Numbered from the stretch's first letter, positions 38,280-49,082 are shown. The stretch: 64,000 nt of DNA from Lysobacter sp. K5869 (GCF_018847975.1 NZ_CP072597.1:682001-746000); one strand, 5' to 3'. A program made the numbers and translations. Notes: a model not told the origin generated them from the sequence alone.

Positions 38280-40361
38280 TCAGATCGACAAATGCTCGAT
38301 CGCCGCGACGCCGCCGAGCCGGTCGGACAAGCGCTTGAGCAGCGCCAACCGGTTGTTGCGCACCGCCGCGTCGTCGACGTTGACCATGACCTTGTCGAAG
38401 AACGCGTCGACCTGCGGCCGCAGCCGCGCCAAGCGGCCGAGCACGGCGACGTAATCGCGCTGCGCGAGCAGCGGATCGGTGTCGGACACCGCGGCGTCCA
38501 CCGCCTCGGCCAGCTCGCGCTCGGCCGGTTCGGCGAACAGCGCCGCATCGATGGCTTCCGGCACCGCGCCGTCGACCTTCTTGAGGATGTTGCGGCTGCG
38601 CTTGTTGGCGGCGGCCAGCGCTTCGGCTTCCGGCAGCTTGGCGAATTCGGCCAGCGCGGTGAGGCGGCGGTCGAAGTCGAGCAGCGAACCGTGAGCGACG
38701 GCGCTGACCGCTTCCAGCTGCGCCATCGCGATGCCGCGTTCGCCGTAGTAGTTGCGCAGGCGGTCGTAGACGAATTCGGTCAACTCGTCGAGGCCGGCTT
38801 CGTCGCTGCCCTTCTGCAACGGCTGCAGCTTGATCGCTTCGGCCAGCAGCGCGCGCAGCGACAGGTCGAGTTCGCCTTCGAGCAGCGTGCGCGCCAAGCC
38901 CAAGGCGTTGCGGCGCAGGCTGAAAGGATCCTTGTTGCCGGTCGGCTTCAAGCCCGCGGCGAAACCGCCGGCCAAGGTGTCCAGCCGTTCGGCGATGGCG
39001 ACCACGCGGCCCAGCACCGACGGCGCGATCGCGTCGCCGGCGAAGCGCGGCATGTAGGCCTCGTCGATCGCGTCGGCGACCTGCGCGCTCTCGCCCGCGG
39101 CCTGGGCGTAGTAGCGGCCGGCGATGCCCTGCAGTTCCGGGAATTCGTTGACCATGCGCGATTGCAGGTCGTTCTTCGACAGCGACGCGGCGCGCGCGGC
39201 CTGTTCGGGATCGATGCCGACCTGCGCGGCGATCGAGCGCGCGAGTTCGGTCACCCGCGCGACCTTATCGGCGACGCTGCCCAGCTTGTCCTGATACTTG
39301 ACCGTCTTGAGCCCCTCGCCCATCGACGCCAGCCCCTGCTTGAGGTCTTCGTCGAAGAAGAACTTGGCGTCGGCGAAACGCGGACGGATCACCCGCTCGT
39401 AGCCCTTGCGCACCTCGCGCGGGTCGCGGCTTTCGATGTTGGCCACGCCGACGAAGCGTTCGGTCAGCTGGCCCTGCGCGTCGAGCACCGGGAAGAATTT
39501 CTGGTTGGCTTCCATGGTCGCGATCAGCGCTTCCTGCGGCACCGCGAGGAACTCGCGCTCGAAGCCGCAGGCCACCGCGACCGGCCATTCGGTCAGGCCG
39601 TTGACCTCTTCCAGGATGCCTTCGTCGATGCGCGCGCGGCCGCCGTCGGCGCTCGCGGCGGCTTCGACCTCGCGCACGATGCGCTCGCGGCGCTCGTCCG
39701 GATCGACCAGCACATGGGCCGCACGCAGCGATTCGACATAGTCCTCCGGCGCGCTGAACCACACCGGCTTGTCGTGCATGAAGCGATGGCCGCGGCTCAT
39801 GCGGTCGCTGCTCACGCCGAGCACGTGCGCGGGCACCACGTCCTTGCCCAGCAACACCACCAGCCAATGCACCGGACGGGCGAAGCCGTAGTCGTGGTCG
39901 CCCCAGCGCATCGGCTTGGGAATCGGCATCGCCGCCAGCGCTTCGCGCACGATCTCGGCGAGCAGGCTGGCGGTATCGGCGCCGGGCTTGACCGCGCGGT
40001 GGACGAAGCGCTCGCCCTTGTTGTCGCTGGTCTTTTCCAGCTGCGTCCACTCGACCCCGGCCTTGGCCGCGAAGCCTTGCAGCGCCTTGGTCGGCTGGCC
40101 GTCGGCGTCGAGCGCGATGTTGAGGTAGGGGCCGAGCACTTCGCTGCGCTGTTCGGGCTGCTGGGCGGCCACCGTGTTCAAGCGCACGGCCAGACGGCGC
40201 GGCGTATACAGCGGCTTGGCGCCGTCGCGGTCGAAAGCGACGCCGCGCTTGTGCAGGCCGTCGAGCACGCCGTCGAAGAAGGCCTGGGCCAGGCCCGGCA
40301 GCGCCTTGACCGGCAGTTCTTCGGTGCCCAGTTCGATCAGGAGGGGTTGGGTCGTGCTCAT
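38280..40361 (-). CDS. glyS: Glycyl-tRNA synthetase beta subunit
   Basis: 693 residues, the expected length. It starts with the family opening [22 protein letters not shown]. Further marks are the central [13 protein letters not shown] region ([14 protein letters not shown]) and a C-terminal anticodon-binding domain. It forms the alpha2beta2 enzyme with GlyQ, whose gene lies just upstream. The beta subunit recognises tRNA-Gly. The gene ends close to a bidirectional terminator. Confidence 0.97.
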   Translation of the reverse strand: MSTTQPLLIELGTEELPVKALPGLAQAFFDGVLDGLHKRGVAFDRDGAKPLYTPRRLAVRLNTVAAQQPEQRSEVLGPYLNIALDADGQPTKALQGFAAKAGVEWTQLEKTSDNKGERFVHRAVKPGADTASLLAEIVREALAAMPIPKPMRWGDHDYGFARPVHWLVVLLGKDVVPAHVLGVSSDRMSRGHRFMHDKPVWFSAPEDYVESLRAAHVLVDPDERRERIVREVEAAASADGGRARIDEGILEEVNGLTEWPVAVACGFEREFLAVPQEALIATMEANQKFFPVLDAQGQLTERFVGVANIESRDPREVRKGYERVIRPRFADAKFFFDEDLKQGLASMGEGLKTVKYQDKLGSVADKVARVTELARSIAAQVGIDPEQAARAASLSKNDLQSRMVNEFPELQGIAGRYYAQAAGESAQVADAIDEAYMPRFAGDAIAPSVLGRVVAIAERLDTLAGGFAAGLKPTGNKDPFSLRRNALGLARTLLEGELDLSLRALLAEAIKLQPLQKGSDEAGLDELTEFVYDRLRNYYGERGIAMAQLEAVSAVAHGSLLDFDRRLTALAEFAKLPEAEALAAANKRSRNILKKVDGAVPEAIDAALFAEPAERELAEAVDAAVSDTDPLLAQRDYVAVLGRLARLRPQVDAFFDKVMVNVDDAAVRNNRLALLKRLSDRLGGVAAIEHLSI

Positions 40362-40434
40362 GCGGTGGCCTTTGCGGTGTCGCCGCGCGTCCTGCGGACG
40401 GCGCCGGAAGATTCTTGAGTGGGCGTGTCGCCGT

Positions 40435-40464
40435 GGCCGCGCTCCCGCGAGCGGGAGCGCGGCC
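40435..40464. promoter_or_regulatory. Perfect palindrome between glyQ and glyS
   Basis: ggccgcgctcccgc followed by ga and gcgggagcgcggcc, a 14-bp perfect inverted repeat in the 112-bp glyQ-glyS gap, with no T-run. It may form an mRNA hairpin affecting glyS expression or mRNA stability. Confidence 0.6.
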
Positions 40465-40473
40465 TCATCGGGG

Positions 40474-41409
<936 letters not shown>

Positions 41410-41439
41410 GGTCTGGTCTGCGCTGCGGCAAAGCGGGTT

Positions 41440-41468
41440 AGTATAGCGGCGAGCCCTGTAATTTCAGG
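41440..41468 (-). promoter_or_regulatory. Candidate glyQS promoter
   Basis: Minus-strand -10 TATACT (41440-41445) with a weak -35 CCTGAA at 17-bp spacing. Transcription would begin about 25 nt before the glyQ ATG (41409). Confidence 0.45.
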
Positions 41469-41528
41469 ACTTTGCCCCCATTGTCGGTCCATTATTGGCG
41501 CTCCCCCCGCCGTGCCCGCCAACGCCCC

Positions 41529-42254
41529 GTGAAGCCGCCCTTCCTGATCCTTGAGACCGGCCAGCCGGTCCCCTCCATGCGCCGCCACCGCGGCTTTCCG
41601 CATTGGATCCGCGTCGCCGCCGGCCTCGGCCGGGACGAGGCGGTGGTCGTCAACGTCGAAGCCGGCGACGAATTGCCGGGCCGCGACGGCTTCGCCGGGG
41701 CCATCGTCACCGGCTCCGGCGCGATGGTCACCGACCGCGCGCAATGGAGCGAACGCAGCGCGCAGTGGCTGCGCGAGGCCGCCCACGCCGGGCTGCCGCT
41801 GTTCGGCATCTGCTACGGCCACCAGTTGCTGGCGCACGCGCTCGGCGGCGAAGTCGGCAACCATCCGGCCGGGCGCGAGATGGGCACCGTGCATTTGGAA
41901 CTGCACCCCACCGCCGCCGCCGACCCGCTGTTCGCCGGCCTGCCGGCGAGCTTCCCGGCCCAGGCCACGCATCTGCAGACCGTGCTGCGCGCGCCCGACG
42001 GCGCCACCGTGCTGGCGCGCTCGAGCCACGACGCCTGCCACGCCTTCCGCTGGGGCGAGCGCGCCTGGGGCGTGCAGTTCCATCCCGAATTCAGCGCCGG
42101 CCACATGCGCGGCTACGTGCGCGCGCGCCAGGACGCGCTGCGCAACGAAGGCCTGTGCCCGCGCACGGTCGCGCGCGAGGTCAGCGCCGCGCCGCACGCG
42201 CGCCGGGTGCTGCGCCGTTTCGTCGGCCATGCGCGCGCGCTGCACGGCCGCTGA
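41529..42254 (+). CDS. Class I glutamine amidotransferase family protein
   Basis: 241 residues. The nucleophile elbow is GICYGHQLLAHALGG near residue 98, and the His-Glu pair is VQFHPEF near residue 183, completing the Cys-His-Glu triad of the GATase fold. It is a free-standing domain, similar to GMP-synthase-like amidotransferases such as YfeJ. GTG 41529 was preferred over the earlier ATG 41472 because homologous domains start at KPFLILETGxP; the ribosome site is weak either way. The partner and reaction are unknown. It is divergent from glyQ. Confidence 0.85.
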   Translation: MKPPFLILETGQPVPSMRRHRGFPHWIRVAAGLGRDEAVVVNVEAGDELPGRDGFAGAIVTGSGAMVTDRAQWSERSAQWLREAAHAGLPLFGICYGHQLLAHALGGEVGNHPAGREMGTVHLELHPTAAADPLFAGLPASFPAQATHLQTVLRAPDGATVLARSSHDACHAFRWGERAWGVQFHPEFSAGHMRGYVRARQDALRNEGLCPRTVAREVSAAPHARRVLRRFVGHARALHGR

Positions 42255-42338
42255 GCCCTTCGCCGCCGGCGCGAGCGCGCCGGCACCGCACCCCGTCAGG
42301 GCCGCCGCGCCCGGGACCGATCCGATGAGCCGTTTCCG

Positions 42339-43262
42339 ATGAGCCACTCTGTCCGCAAAGTGCCGCTGACCCACGGCGCGCAATGGCTGATGCGCGCATT
42401 CAACCTTGGCCGGCGCAATCCGCGCGCGATCTTCGGCGCGGCGCTGCTGCTGATCGCGGTGCTGTACCTGCTGATGTTCGTGTTCACCCTGCCGCTGCAG
42501 TTCGGCGACGCGCCCGACTTCGAAACCGCGATCACCACCGTCGCCGTCGCCGCGCTGGCCGCGGTGCTGATCCTGCCGGTGCTGCTGGGCGGGCTGATGC
42601 ACGTGATCCGCGAAGCCGAAAACGGCCGCCCGGCCCGCGCGCGCGACTTGTTCGCGCCGCTGCGCCTACACAAGGCGCTGCCGCTGGCGCTGCTGGGCAT
42701 GATCCAGATCGCGCTGGCGCTGATCTGCGGCTCACTGCTGATCTGGGCCACCGGCGCGGACTATTGGCCGCAGTACCAGGAGATGGTGCGCGGCGCGATC
42801 ACCGGCCGCATCACCACCGTGCCCACCGCCGAACAGCCGGCGCTGGTCGCGCTGGCGCAGCTGCTGTTCTATTACTTCAGCACCGCGGTGGTGCTGGTGT
42901 CGGTGCCGCAGATCATGTTCACCGGGCTGAGCCTGTCGGAAGCGGTCAAGCGCAGCTTCGGCGCGTCGCTGTGGAATCTGGGCTCGTACCTGTTCGCGAC
43001 CATGCTGTTCATGCTCGGCGCGATGATCGCCGGGCTGATGGTCAGCATCGCCGCGCTGGTGGTGGCGCTGCTCGGCGCGGCGGTGACGCCGATGCTCGGG
43101 CATCTGCTCGCGTGGCTGCTGTTCGCGGCCTATGGCACAGTGTTCCTGGTGGTGATGTGCGGCACCTGCTACTACGCCTGGAGCGATGTGTTCGCCGAGG
43201 ACGGCTACAGCGACGGCGCGGCGCCGCCGGCGCCCTCGCCGCAGGATCGGTTCGAGGCGTAA
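42339..43262 (+). CDS. BPSS1780-type inner-membrane protein
   Basis: 307 residues with six hydrophobic segments (for example IFGAALLLIAVLYLLMFVFTL; LALLGMIQIALALICGSLLIWA; FATMLFMLGAMIAGLMVSIAAL). An N-terminal PLTHGAQWLMRAFNLGRRNP motif and the conserved LSLSEAVKRSFGASLWN are family features. The function is unknown. Its ATG overlaps the stop of a five-codon ORF (ATG 42325 to TGA 42342), which may couple translation. It begins 84 bp downstream of the amidotransferase gene on the same strand. Confidence 0.85.
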   Translation: MSHSVRKVPLTHGAQWLMRAFNLGRRNPRAIFGAALLLIAVLYLLMFVFTLPLQFGDAPDFETAITTVAVAALAAVLILPVLLGGLMHVIREAENGRPARARDLFAPLRLHKALPLALLGMIQIALALICGSLLIWATGADYWPQYQEMVRGAITGRITTVPTAEQPALVALAQLLFYYFSTAVVLVSVPQIMFTGLSLSEAVKRSFGASLWNLGSYLFATMLFMLGAMIAGLMVSIAALVVALLGAAVTPMLGHLLAWLLFAAYGTVFLVVMCGTCYYAWSDVFAEDGYSDGAAPPAPSPQDRFEA

Positions 43263-43268
43263 GCGCGG

Positions 43269-43973
43269 TTACAGCGCGCCGTTGAGCGCGGCGTCCAGCG
43301 ACGCCTGCAGCGTCCACATCAGCCACACGCACGCGGCCAGCGTGGCCGCGACTTGCAGCACCAACCACGCCCAGCCCCAGGCCGGCATGCGCGCGGCGCC
43401 GCGGCGGCGCACGCTGGCGCCGGCGAGGCGGTCGTGCAAAGCCAGATGCTCGGGTTTCCCCGCGGCCAACAGATGGCCGAGGTTGAGCGTGAGCCACGAC
43501 AGCGAACCGCCGAGATAGCGCAGCGCCGCGCGCACCGGCCCGAGTTCGCCGCCGTCGCGCGCGGCCACGTACAAGCCCAGCGCGCGCTTGCCCGGCGTGG
43601 CGCGCCACGGCGTGAACGCGACGAAGCCCACTTCGTAGAGCAGGCCGAGCGCGGCATAGACCAGCAGCCAGCCCAGCACCAGCCCGATCCACGCCGAGGT
43701 CGCGGCGGTCGCGGCCGCATGCACCTGCGGCTGCTCGCCCAGGCGGCCGAGAAAACCGCCGAACGCCAGATCGTCCGACGCCGAGGACGCCATCGCCTCG
43801 GCCAAGCGCGCGTTGAGGTCGGCGTGAGCGCGCGAGCCCTGCTCGATCAACCGGCGCCAATGGCCGGCGCCGAGCAGGCAAGTCAGCGCGGCGATCAACA
43901 CCGCATCCAGCGACCACGCCGCGTAGCGCGGCCAGAACCCGGCCGGCGGCGACGCCGCGCCGGGCGCGCTCAC
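43269..43973 (-). CDS. RDD-family membrane protein
   Basis: 234 residues with the RDD hallmarks: SPPAGFWPRYAAWSLDAVLI near the start, FTPWRATPGKRALGLYV in the middle and LALHDRLAGASV near residue 185, plus four hydrophobic segments. RDD proteins are thought to act as transporters or ion-exchange components, but most are uncharacterised. GTG 43973 overlaps the tatC stop codon by 3 bp (GTGA), indicating translational coupling to the tat operon. No Shine-Dalgarno is present within tatC's last codons. Confidence 0.88.
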   Translation of the reverse strand: MSAPGAASPPAGFWPRYAAWSLDAVLIAALTCLLGAGHWRRLIEQGSRAHADLNARLAEAMASSASDDLAFGGFLGRLGEQPQVHAAATAATSAWIGLVLGWLLVYAALGLLYEVGFVAFTPWRATPGKRALGLYVAARDGGELGPVRAALRYLGGSLSWLTLNLGHLLAAGKPEHLALHDRLAGASVRRRGAARMPAWGWAWLVLQVAATLAACVWLMWTLQASLDAALNGAL

Positions 43974-44755
43974 GATTCGTGCGCGTCGTCGGCGGGACGC
44001 TCGCGCTCGGAGGCGACCCACTTGGCGGCGATGATGCCGATCTCGTAGAGCAAGCACATCGGAATCGCCAGCATCAGCTGCGAGACCACGTCGGGCGGGG
44101 TGATCACCGCGGCGACGATGAAGATGCCGACCACGGCGTAACCACGCGCTTCCTTGAGCTGCGCCGGGGTGACCCAGCCGAGCAAGGCCAGGATCACCAG
44201 CGCCACCGGCACCTCGAAGCTGATGCCGAAGGCCAGGAACAGGACCAGGACGAAGTCGAGGTAGGCGTTGATGTCGGTCATCATCGCCACGCCGACCGGC
44301 GTGACCTTGACCAGGAAGCCGAACACCGACGGCAACACCAGGAAGAACGCGAACGCGCAGCCGGCGTAGAACAGCACCAGCGCCGACACCAGCAGCGGCA
44401 GGGCCAGGCGCTTCTCGCGCTTGTACAGGCCCGGCGCGACGAAGGCCCAGGCCTGGAACAGCAGCCACGGCATCGAAATCATCAGCGCGGCGAAGAACGC
44501 CAGCTTCAACGGCGCGGCGAACGGCGAGGCCACTTCCACCGCGATCAGCTGGCTGCCGGCCGGCAGCTTGGCCAGCAGCGGCGTGGCCAGGAAGTGGTAG
44601 AGCTTGTTGGCGAACGGCAGCAGGCCGAGGAACACCACCATCAAACCGGCGACGCCGCGCAGCAGGCGCGCGCGCAGTTCGATCAGGTGATCGAGCAGGC
44701 GCGGTTCGGGCGTGTAGTCGTTGGGATCGCCGGAGCGGGGATCAGCGTCGCTCAT
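43970..44755 (-). CDS. tatC: Sec-independent protein translocase subunit TatC
   Basis: 261 residues and six membrane spans. The N-terminus has LLDHLIELRARLLRGV, the conserved Tat signal-peptide-binding region, then the FALMISMPWLLFQAW segment with LYKREKR. TatC recognises the twin-arginine signal. It overlaps tatB by 14 bp and is followed by an overlapping RDD gene. Confidence 0.97.
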   Translation of the reverse strand: MSDADPRSGDPNDYTPEPRLLDHLIELRARLLRGVAGLMVVFLGLLPFANKLYHFLATPLLAKLPAGSQLIAVEVASPFAAPLKLAFFAALMISMPWLLFQAWAFVAPGLYKREKRLALPLLVSALVLFYAGCAFAFFLVLPSVFGFLVKVTPVGVAMMTDINAYLDFVLVLFLAFGISFEVPVALVILALLGWVTPAQLKEARGYAVVGIFIVAAVITPPDVVSQLMLAIPMCLLYEIGIIAAKWVASERERPADDAHES

Positions 44756-45299
44756 CGTTCGGCGTCTGCGCGGTGGAGGGGCGGTAATCGGGCTGGTTGG
44801 CGCCGTAGTAATCGGGGTGCGCGGGTTCGGCGGGCGCCGGTGCCGCAGGCGCCGGTTCGGCGTGGTTCGACGCCGAGGGTTCGGGTGCGGCGTGCGCGTG
44901 CGGCACCTGCGACGGATCGCCGTGCGCCGGATCGCTTTGCGTCGAATCGCCCGGCGCCGCGGCGCTTTCGTTCTGCGCCTGCGCAGCGGCGGCCGGCGAG
45001 GTCCCGGCGGCGGCGACGCGCTGGTTCAGATCGTCGGCGCCTTCGCGCAGGATCTGGCCGCTGTCGCGCAACTGCTGCTGCGCCGAGCGCAATTCGTCCT
45101 GGGCGGCGCGCAAGCTGCGCTTGAGGTCTTCGTCGGCGAGTTCGCGCTCGAGCTCGGATTTGACCGAGTACCACTGCGCGCGCGCGCGCCGCACCCACAG
45201 CCCGGCGAAACGCGCGGCCTTGGGCAGGCGCTCGGGCCCGAGCACGATCAGGGCCACGATCGCGATCACGAAGACTTCCGAGAAGCCTATGTCGAACAT
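44742..45299 (-). CDS. tatB: Sec-independent protein translocase subunit TatB
   Basis: 185 residues. MFDIGFSEVFVIAIVALIVLGPERLPKAAR provides the single transmembrane helix and the hinge typical of TatB, followed by an amphipathic helix and a long Ala/Pro/Glu/His-rich C-terminal tail from about residue 95. The tail is disordered and not needed for the core function. It is part of the tatABC operon. Confidence 0.95.
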   Translation of the reverse strand: MFDIGFSEVFVIAIVALIVLGPERLPKAARFAGLWVRRARAQWYSVKSELERELADEDLKRSLRAAQDELRSAQQQLRDSGQILREGADDLNQRVAAAGTSPAAAAQAQNESAAAPGDSTQSDPAHGDPSQVPHAHAAPEPSASNHAEPAPAAPAPAEPAHPDYYGANQPDYRPSTAQTPNDERR

Positions 45300-45345
45300 G
45301 GCGGAGTGGCCGTGCGGAGAGTCGTGGGAGCGCTAGCCGCGCGGA

Positions 45346-45567
45346 TCAGCGCTGGCTGCGCTCGTCGTTGCGCGCGGACGCGTTGCTGTCGCTGTTGCGC
45401 GACTGGTCGTTGAGCTGCTCGGGCTTGTCGTCGTCGGCCATGCCCTTCTTGAAGCCCTTGACCGCCTCGCCGACGTCTTTGCCGATGTTGCCCAGGCGCT
45501 TGGTGCCGAACACCAGCACGACGATCAGCAGGACGACGACCCAGTGAATCCAACTCATGCTGCCCAT
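45346..45567 (-). CDS. tatA: Sec-independent protein translocase subunit TatA
   Basis: 73 residues. The sequence [39 protein letters not shown] is the standard TatA helix, hinge and amphipathic helix, with a hydrophilic [12 protein letters not shown] tail. ATG 45567 (adding MGS) has AGGAC upstream; ATG 45558 is also possible. TatA forms the transport pore for folded proteins. First gene of the tatABC-RDD operon. Confidence 0.96.
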   Translation of the reverse strand: MGSMSWIHWVVVLLIVVLVFGTKRLGNIGKDVGEAVKGFKKGMADDDKPEQLNDQSRNSDSNASARNDERSQR

Positions 45568-45792
45568 GGCGGTGTCCTGTAGAAACCTGTTGATGAACCT
45601 GCGGGTGGAAAGGCGCCGGCTGGTCCGATCAGCGGGCCCGCGGCCTCGCGCGAACGGCGCGCGCGACCGGGATCGCGAGAATACCGCAACCGCGGTAAGC
45701 CGGTGTTGCGGCGCGCGCCGCGAACGCGGGAAAACCCGCGTTATAGGCCATCAGTCACGGCGCGCAGGCCCGCCCGCGCGCCGCGGCGCCAT

Positions 45793-46716
45793 TCAGGGCA
45801 GCGGCTCGACCTTGGCCGGATTGGGCTGCGCCGGCACGTCGCGCAGCGGCGTGGGCTGGCCCTGCACCGGTTGCGGCTGCGCCGGCTGGGCCGGGGCGAG
45901 GCGCTCGTGCGCGGGCGCGCGCGGCGCGGCGCCGGCCGGTTCGGCCACGGTCACGCCGGGCGCGGGATAGACCGTGGTGCCGAGCTCGGGCCGCTGCTCC
46001 TCGGCGGTGCGCTTGGCGCGCGCGGCAGCGCTGGCCTCTTCCAGGCGGTCGCGGAAATCGACCACGGCGTTGGACGGCTGACCGCTGGCGCGGCCCTCGA
46101 AAATCATGCGCGGGGTGTTGCCCGCGCCGTACACCGCCTGATTGGCGGCATCGTCGATCGACAGCACCGCGCCGTCGAGCGCGATGCCGGCGAACAGGCC
46201 GCGCGCGCGCGACCACGACCAGATTTCGGCCTTGAGCTGGCCGTCGGTGGCGGCCGCGGCGGTGCGCCCGACCGGGCCGGCGGCGACGCTGGCGTCGCCG
46301 CCGAGGGTCAGCTTGCCGTTGACGATCGAATCCAGGCCGCGCGCGCCGCGGAACACCAGCACGATGTCGGAGGACTGCACGCCGGCCTGGAACCCGACGC
46401 TGCCGCCGGTGAGCTTGATGTAGCTGGGATTGGACCAGGTGCCGTCGGGATTCTTCACCGAGGCCAGACCGTGGCCGCGGCGGCCGCCGAACACCAGGCC
46501 GACCTTGAGCGTATCGGGCACGACCACGATCGCGCGGGCCTCGTCGAACAACTTGTCGGGAATCGCCGATTCGGGAATCTGCTGGATGTCGGCGAGCACG
46601 CGGATCGCGTCGCGGGCGCGCTGGTCCTCATCGGGACCGGCCACGGCGGCGGTGGCGGACAGGCCCAGGCTCAGGGCCAGGCTCAGACTCAGGACGCGGT
46701 GCAACGGACGGGGCAT
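45793..46716 (-). CDS. Secreted SYLF (YSC84-like) lipid-binding domain protein
   Basis: 307 residues. The signal peptide is VLSLSLALSLGLSATAAVA. The SYLF domain follows, with AIVVVPDTLKVGLVFGGRRGHG, GGSVGFQAGVQSSDIVLVF and a GGDASVAAGPVG loop, then WSWSRARGLFAGIALDGAVL. A Pro/Ala/Gln-rich tail completes the protein. SYLF proteins bind lipids; bacterial roles are largely unknown. ATG 46716 has GGAG 6 nt upstream; ATG 46731 is a close alternative. Confidence 0.9.
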   Translation of the reverse strand: MPRPLHRVLSLSLALSLGLSATAAVAGPDEDQRARDAIRVLADIQQIPESAIPDKLFDEARAIVVVPDTLKVGLVFGGRRGHGLASVKNPDGTWSNPSYIKLTGGSVGFQAGVQSSDIVLVFRGARGLDSIVNGKLTLGGDASVAAGPVGRTAAAATDGQLKAEIWSWSRARGLFAGIALDGAVLSIDDAANQAVYGAGNTPRMIFEGRASGQPSNAVVDFRDRLEEASAAARAKRTAEEQRPELGTTVYPAPGVTVAEPAGAAPRAPAHERLAPAQPAQPQPVQGQPTPLRDVPAQPNPAKVEPLP

Positions 46717-46885
46717 GGCAGACTCCGGCATGGCGTACGAAAACGTACGAAGCAAAGGAAGCGGAAGCGGCGCCGGACGTCCGCACGGGCGAGCCGTCGA
46801 CGCGCGACACCGCGCACGGTCGCCATGGTAAGCAAGGACGCCCGTTCCGGCATCGGCTTGAGGCTAGCCAGACGGCGATGAATCG

Positions 46886-47887
46886 CTACGGAACTGCGCC
46901 GGCGTCCGCGCGCGGCGCATCCAGCCGCCCCGACAGCCAGTGCGCGAGGTTGAGCGCGAACTGGTAATTGCGCTCCGCGCCGGGCGCGTTCATGCCCATC
47001 GGATCGCCCTGCGGGCCTTGTCGCTGCGCACTGAACATCGCCGCTTCGCCGAACACCGCGACGCGGCCTTTGCCCAGTCGCAGCAACGCGCCTTGCGACC
47101 AGCCGCCGACCTCGGTCCGCGGCGTATCGGCGTCGAATTTCCAGGGCTTGGCCGGCAGCAGCGACAAATAGCCCGGCGGCAAGGTCAGCACCGGCTCGGC
47201 CCGCGGCGGTAGCCGGAACGCCTGCCCGGTGAAGCTGCGCACCTGCTCCACCGACTCGCCCGGCGCGCCGCCGTGGCTGATCGCATTCGCCGCCAAGGTG
47301 CCGTCGCTGAGGCGGAACAGCGTGGGCTGGCGAAAAATCTCCTTGCGCCGCTGCGGATCGGCATCGAAACCGGGCATGGCGAAGCCGTCGTCGAATTCGA
47401 AACCGAACGCGCGCGCCAGGTGGGCGGCCGCGCCCGCCAGCGGCATGTGATCGGCGATCAGCCACAAGCGCCCGCCGCCTTCGACCCAGCGCCGCGCCGC
47501 GCGCACTTCCGCCGCGCCGAACGCGGACGGCGTCGGCGAGGCGTAGTCGTCCCAACTCGCGTCGCTGGGTTGGGCGTTGGCGATCACCAGGATCGAACAC
47601 GGCGCCAGCGAACGCGCGCTCAATCGCGCGCTCAGCGGGCGCACCGCGTAGCCGTCGCGGCGCATCAGTTCGCCGAAGGGCCGATAGCGGCCTTCCAGCG
47701 TATGGAAGTTGTGATGCCCCTCGTCCACGCACAGGACCGGGCCGGCGCCGGCGGCATAGGCGGGCGTCCGCACCGGCGGGGCGTAATCGGGGTCGGGGGC
47801 TTGCTGGGCCGCGGCGGAGAAGGCGGCCGCCATGGCCAGCGCTGCGGCGAAGGCGAGGAACGGCGGACTCGGACTGACAAGCTTCAT
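46886..47887 (-). CDS. DUF4350-like exported protein
   Basis: 333 residues. A signal peptide (FLAFAAALAMAAAFSAAAQQ) leads to a fold resembling the DUF4350/GATase1-like family: VLCVDEGHHNFHTLEGRYRPF, SILVIANAQPS, RRWVEGGGRLWLIADHMPLA and KGRVAVFGEAAMFSAQ. These resemble the type of extracellular proteins that sense or hydrolyse cell-surface material. The function is unknown. The gene is separated from the divergent hemH gene by 178 bp. Confidence 0.78.
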   Translation of the reverse strand: MKLVSPSPPFLAFAAALAMAAAFSAAAQQAPDPDYAPPVRTPAYAAGAGPVLCVDEGHHNFHTLEGRYRPFGELMRRDGYAVRPLSARLSARSLAPCSILVIANAQPSDASWDDYASPTPSAFGAAEVRAARRWVEGGGRLWLIADHMPLAGAAAHLARAFGFEFDDGFAMPGFDADPQRRKEIFRQPTLFRLSDGTLAANAISHGGAPGESVEQVRSFTGQAFRLPPRAEPVLTLPPGYLSLLPAKPWKFDADTPRTEVGGWSQGALLRLGKGRVAVFGEAAMFSAQRQGPQGDPMGMNAPGAERNYQFALNLAHWLSGRLDAPRADAGAVP

Positions 47888-48065
47888 CGCGAACTCCTGG
47901 GTTGGCCCACACGCAGGGCATCACGTTCAACGCATCGGCGGCCGACGCGACTACACCCCATCCGCGCCTCGTCGGCCACGGCCGCGGGCTCGACGGCGCC
48001 TATGGCTGCGATCGAAACATTCGATCCGGCAAAGATTCCTCGCCGGCAGCCGCGGATGTCATCCT

Positions 48066-49082
48066 ATGCCCATGCCCGCTAACGCAAGCCCAGACGCGAC
48101 CGCCGCCGGCCCGGCCGGCGCCGACACCGCCGTGGTGCTGGTCAACCTCGGCACCCCCGAGGCCGCCAACACTGCGGCCGTGCGCCGTTATCTGTCCGAA
48201 TTCCTGCACGACCGTCGCGTCGTCGACATGAGCCGCTGGCTGTGGTGCCCGCTGCTGCATTTCGCGATCCTGCCGCTGCGCAGCGGCAAGGTCGCGCACA
48301 AGTACGCCAGCGTGTGGCTGCCGGAAGGCTCGCCGCTGGCGGTGCACACCCGCCGCCTCGCCGAAGCGCTGCAGCGCGAGTTGCCGCAGGTGCGCGTGCT
48401 GCACGCGATGCGTTACGGCCAGCCGTCGTGGAAGCAGCTGCTGGCGCGGCTGCGCGAGCAAGGGGTGAAGCGGGTGCTGGCGCTGCCGCTGTATCCGCAG
48501 TATTCGACCTCCACCACGGCCTCGGTCGGCGATGTGCTCGACGCCGCGCAAGGTCTGGACAAGCGCTTGGTCCACGACTACCACGCCGATCCCGAGTGGG
48601 TCGACGCGGTCGCCGAATCGGTGCGCCGCCATCGCGCCGCCCACGGCGCCGGCGAACACTTGCTGCTCTCCTTCCATGGCCTGCCGCAGCGCTTCGCCGC
48701 CGCCGGCGACCCGTATCCGCGCCAGTGCGAGGCCAGCGCGCGCGCCATCGCGCAAGCGCTGGAACTGCCCGAGGGCGCCTGGAGCCTGAGCTACCAATCG
48801 CGCTTCGGCCGCGAGCGCTGGCTGGAGCCGTCCACCGCCGACACCCTGACCGCGCTGGCCGCGCGCGGCGTGCGCCAGGTCGATGTGATCGCGCCGGGCT
48901 TCGCCGTGGATTGCCTGGAAACCCTGGAAGAGGTGGCGATGATGCTGGCCGAGGAGTTCGCCGCGCGCGGCGGACGGCTGCGCTACATCCCCTGCCTCAA
49001 CGAATCGCCGGCGCATGCGCAGGCGCTGGCCGGCATCGTGCAGCGCGAACTCGCCGACTGGCCGGCGGCCGGCGCGGCTTGA
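48066..49082 (+). CDS. hemH: Ferrochelatase
   Basis: 338 residues. VLVNLGTPE opens the domain, followed by the invariant LLLSFHGLPQR with catalytic His204, PYPRQCEASARAIA, SYQSRFGRERWLEP and the acidic VDCLETLEEVA helix. It inserts ferrous iron into protoporphyrin IX in the last step of heme synthesis. ATG 48066 and 48072 are both possible; the extension before VLVNLG is about 20 residues and variable. A putative single-gene unit with an alpha/beta hydrolase downstream. Confidence 0.97.
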   Translation: MPMPANASPDATAAGPAGADTAVVLVNLGTPEAANTAAVRRYLSEFLHDRRVVDMSRWLWCPLLHFAILPLRSGKVAHKYASVWLPEGSPLAVHTRRLAEALQRELPQVRVLHAMRYGQPSWKQLLARLREQGVKRVLALPLYPQYSTSTTASVGDVLDAAQGLDKRLVHDYHADPEWVDAVAESVRRHRAAHGAGEHLLLSFHGLPQRFAAAGDPYPRQCEASARAIAQALELPEGAWSLSYQSRFGRERWLEPSTADTLTALAARGVRQVDVIAPGFAVDCLETLEEVAMMLAEEFAARGGRLRYIPCLNESPAHAQALAGIVQRELADWPAAGAA

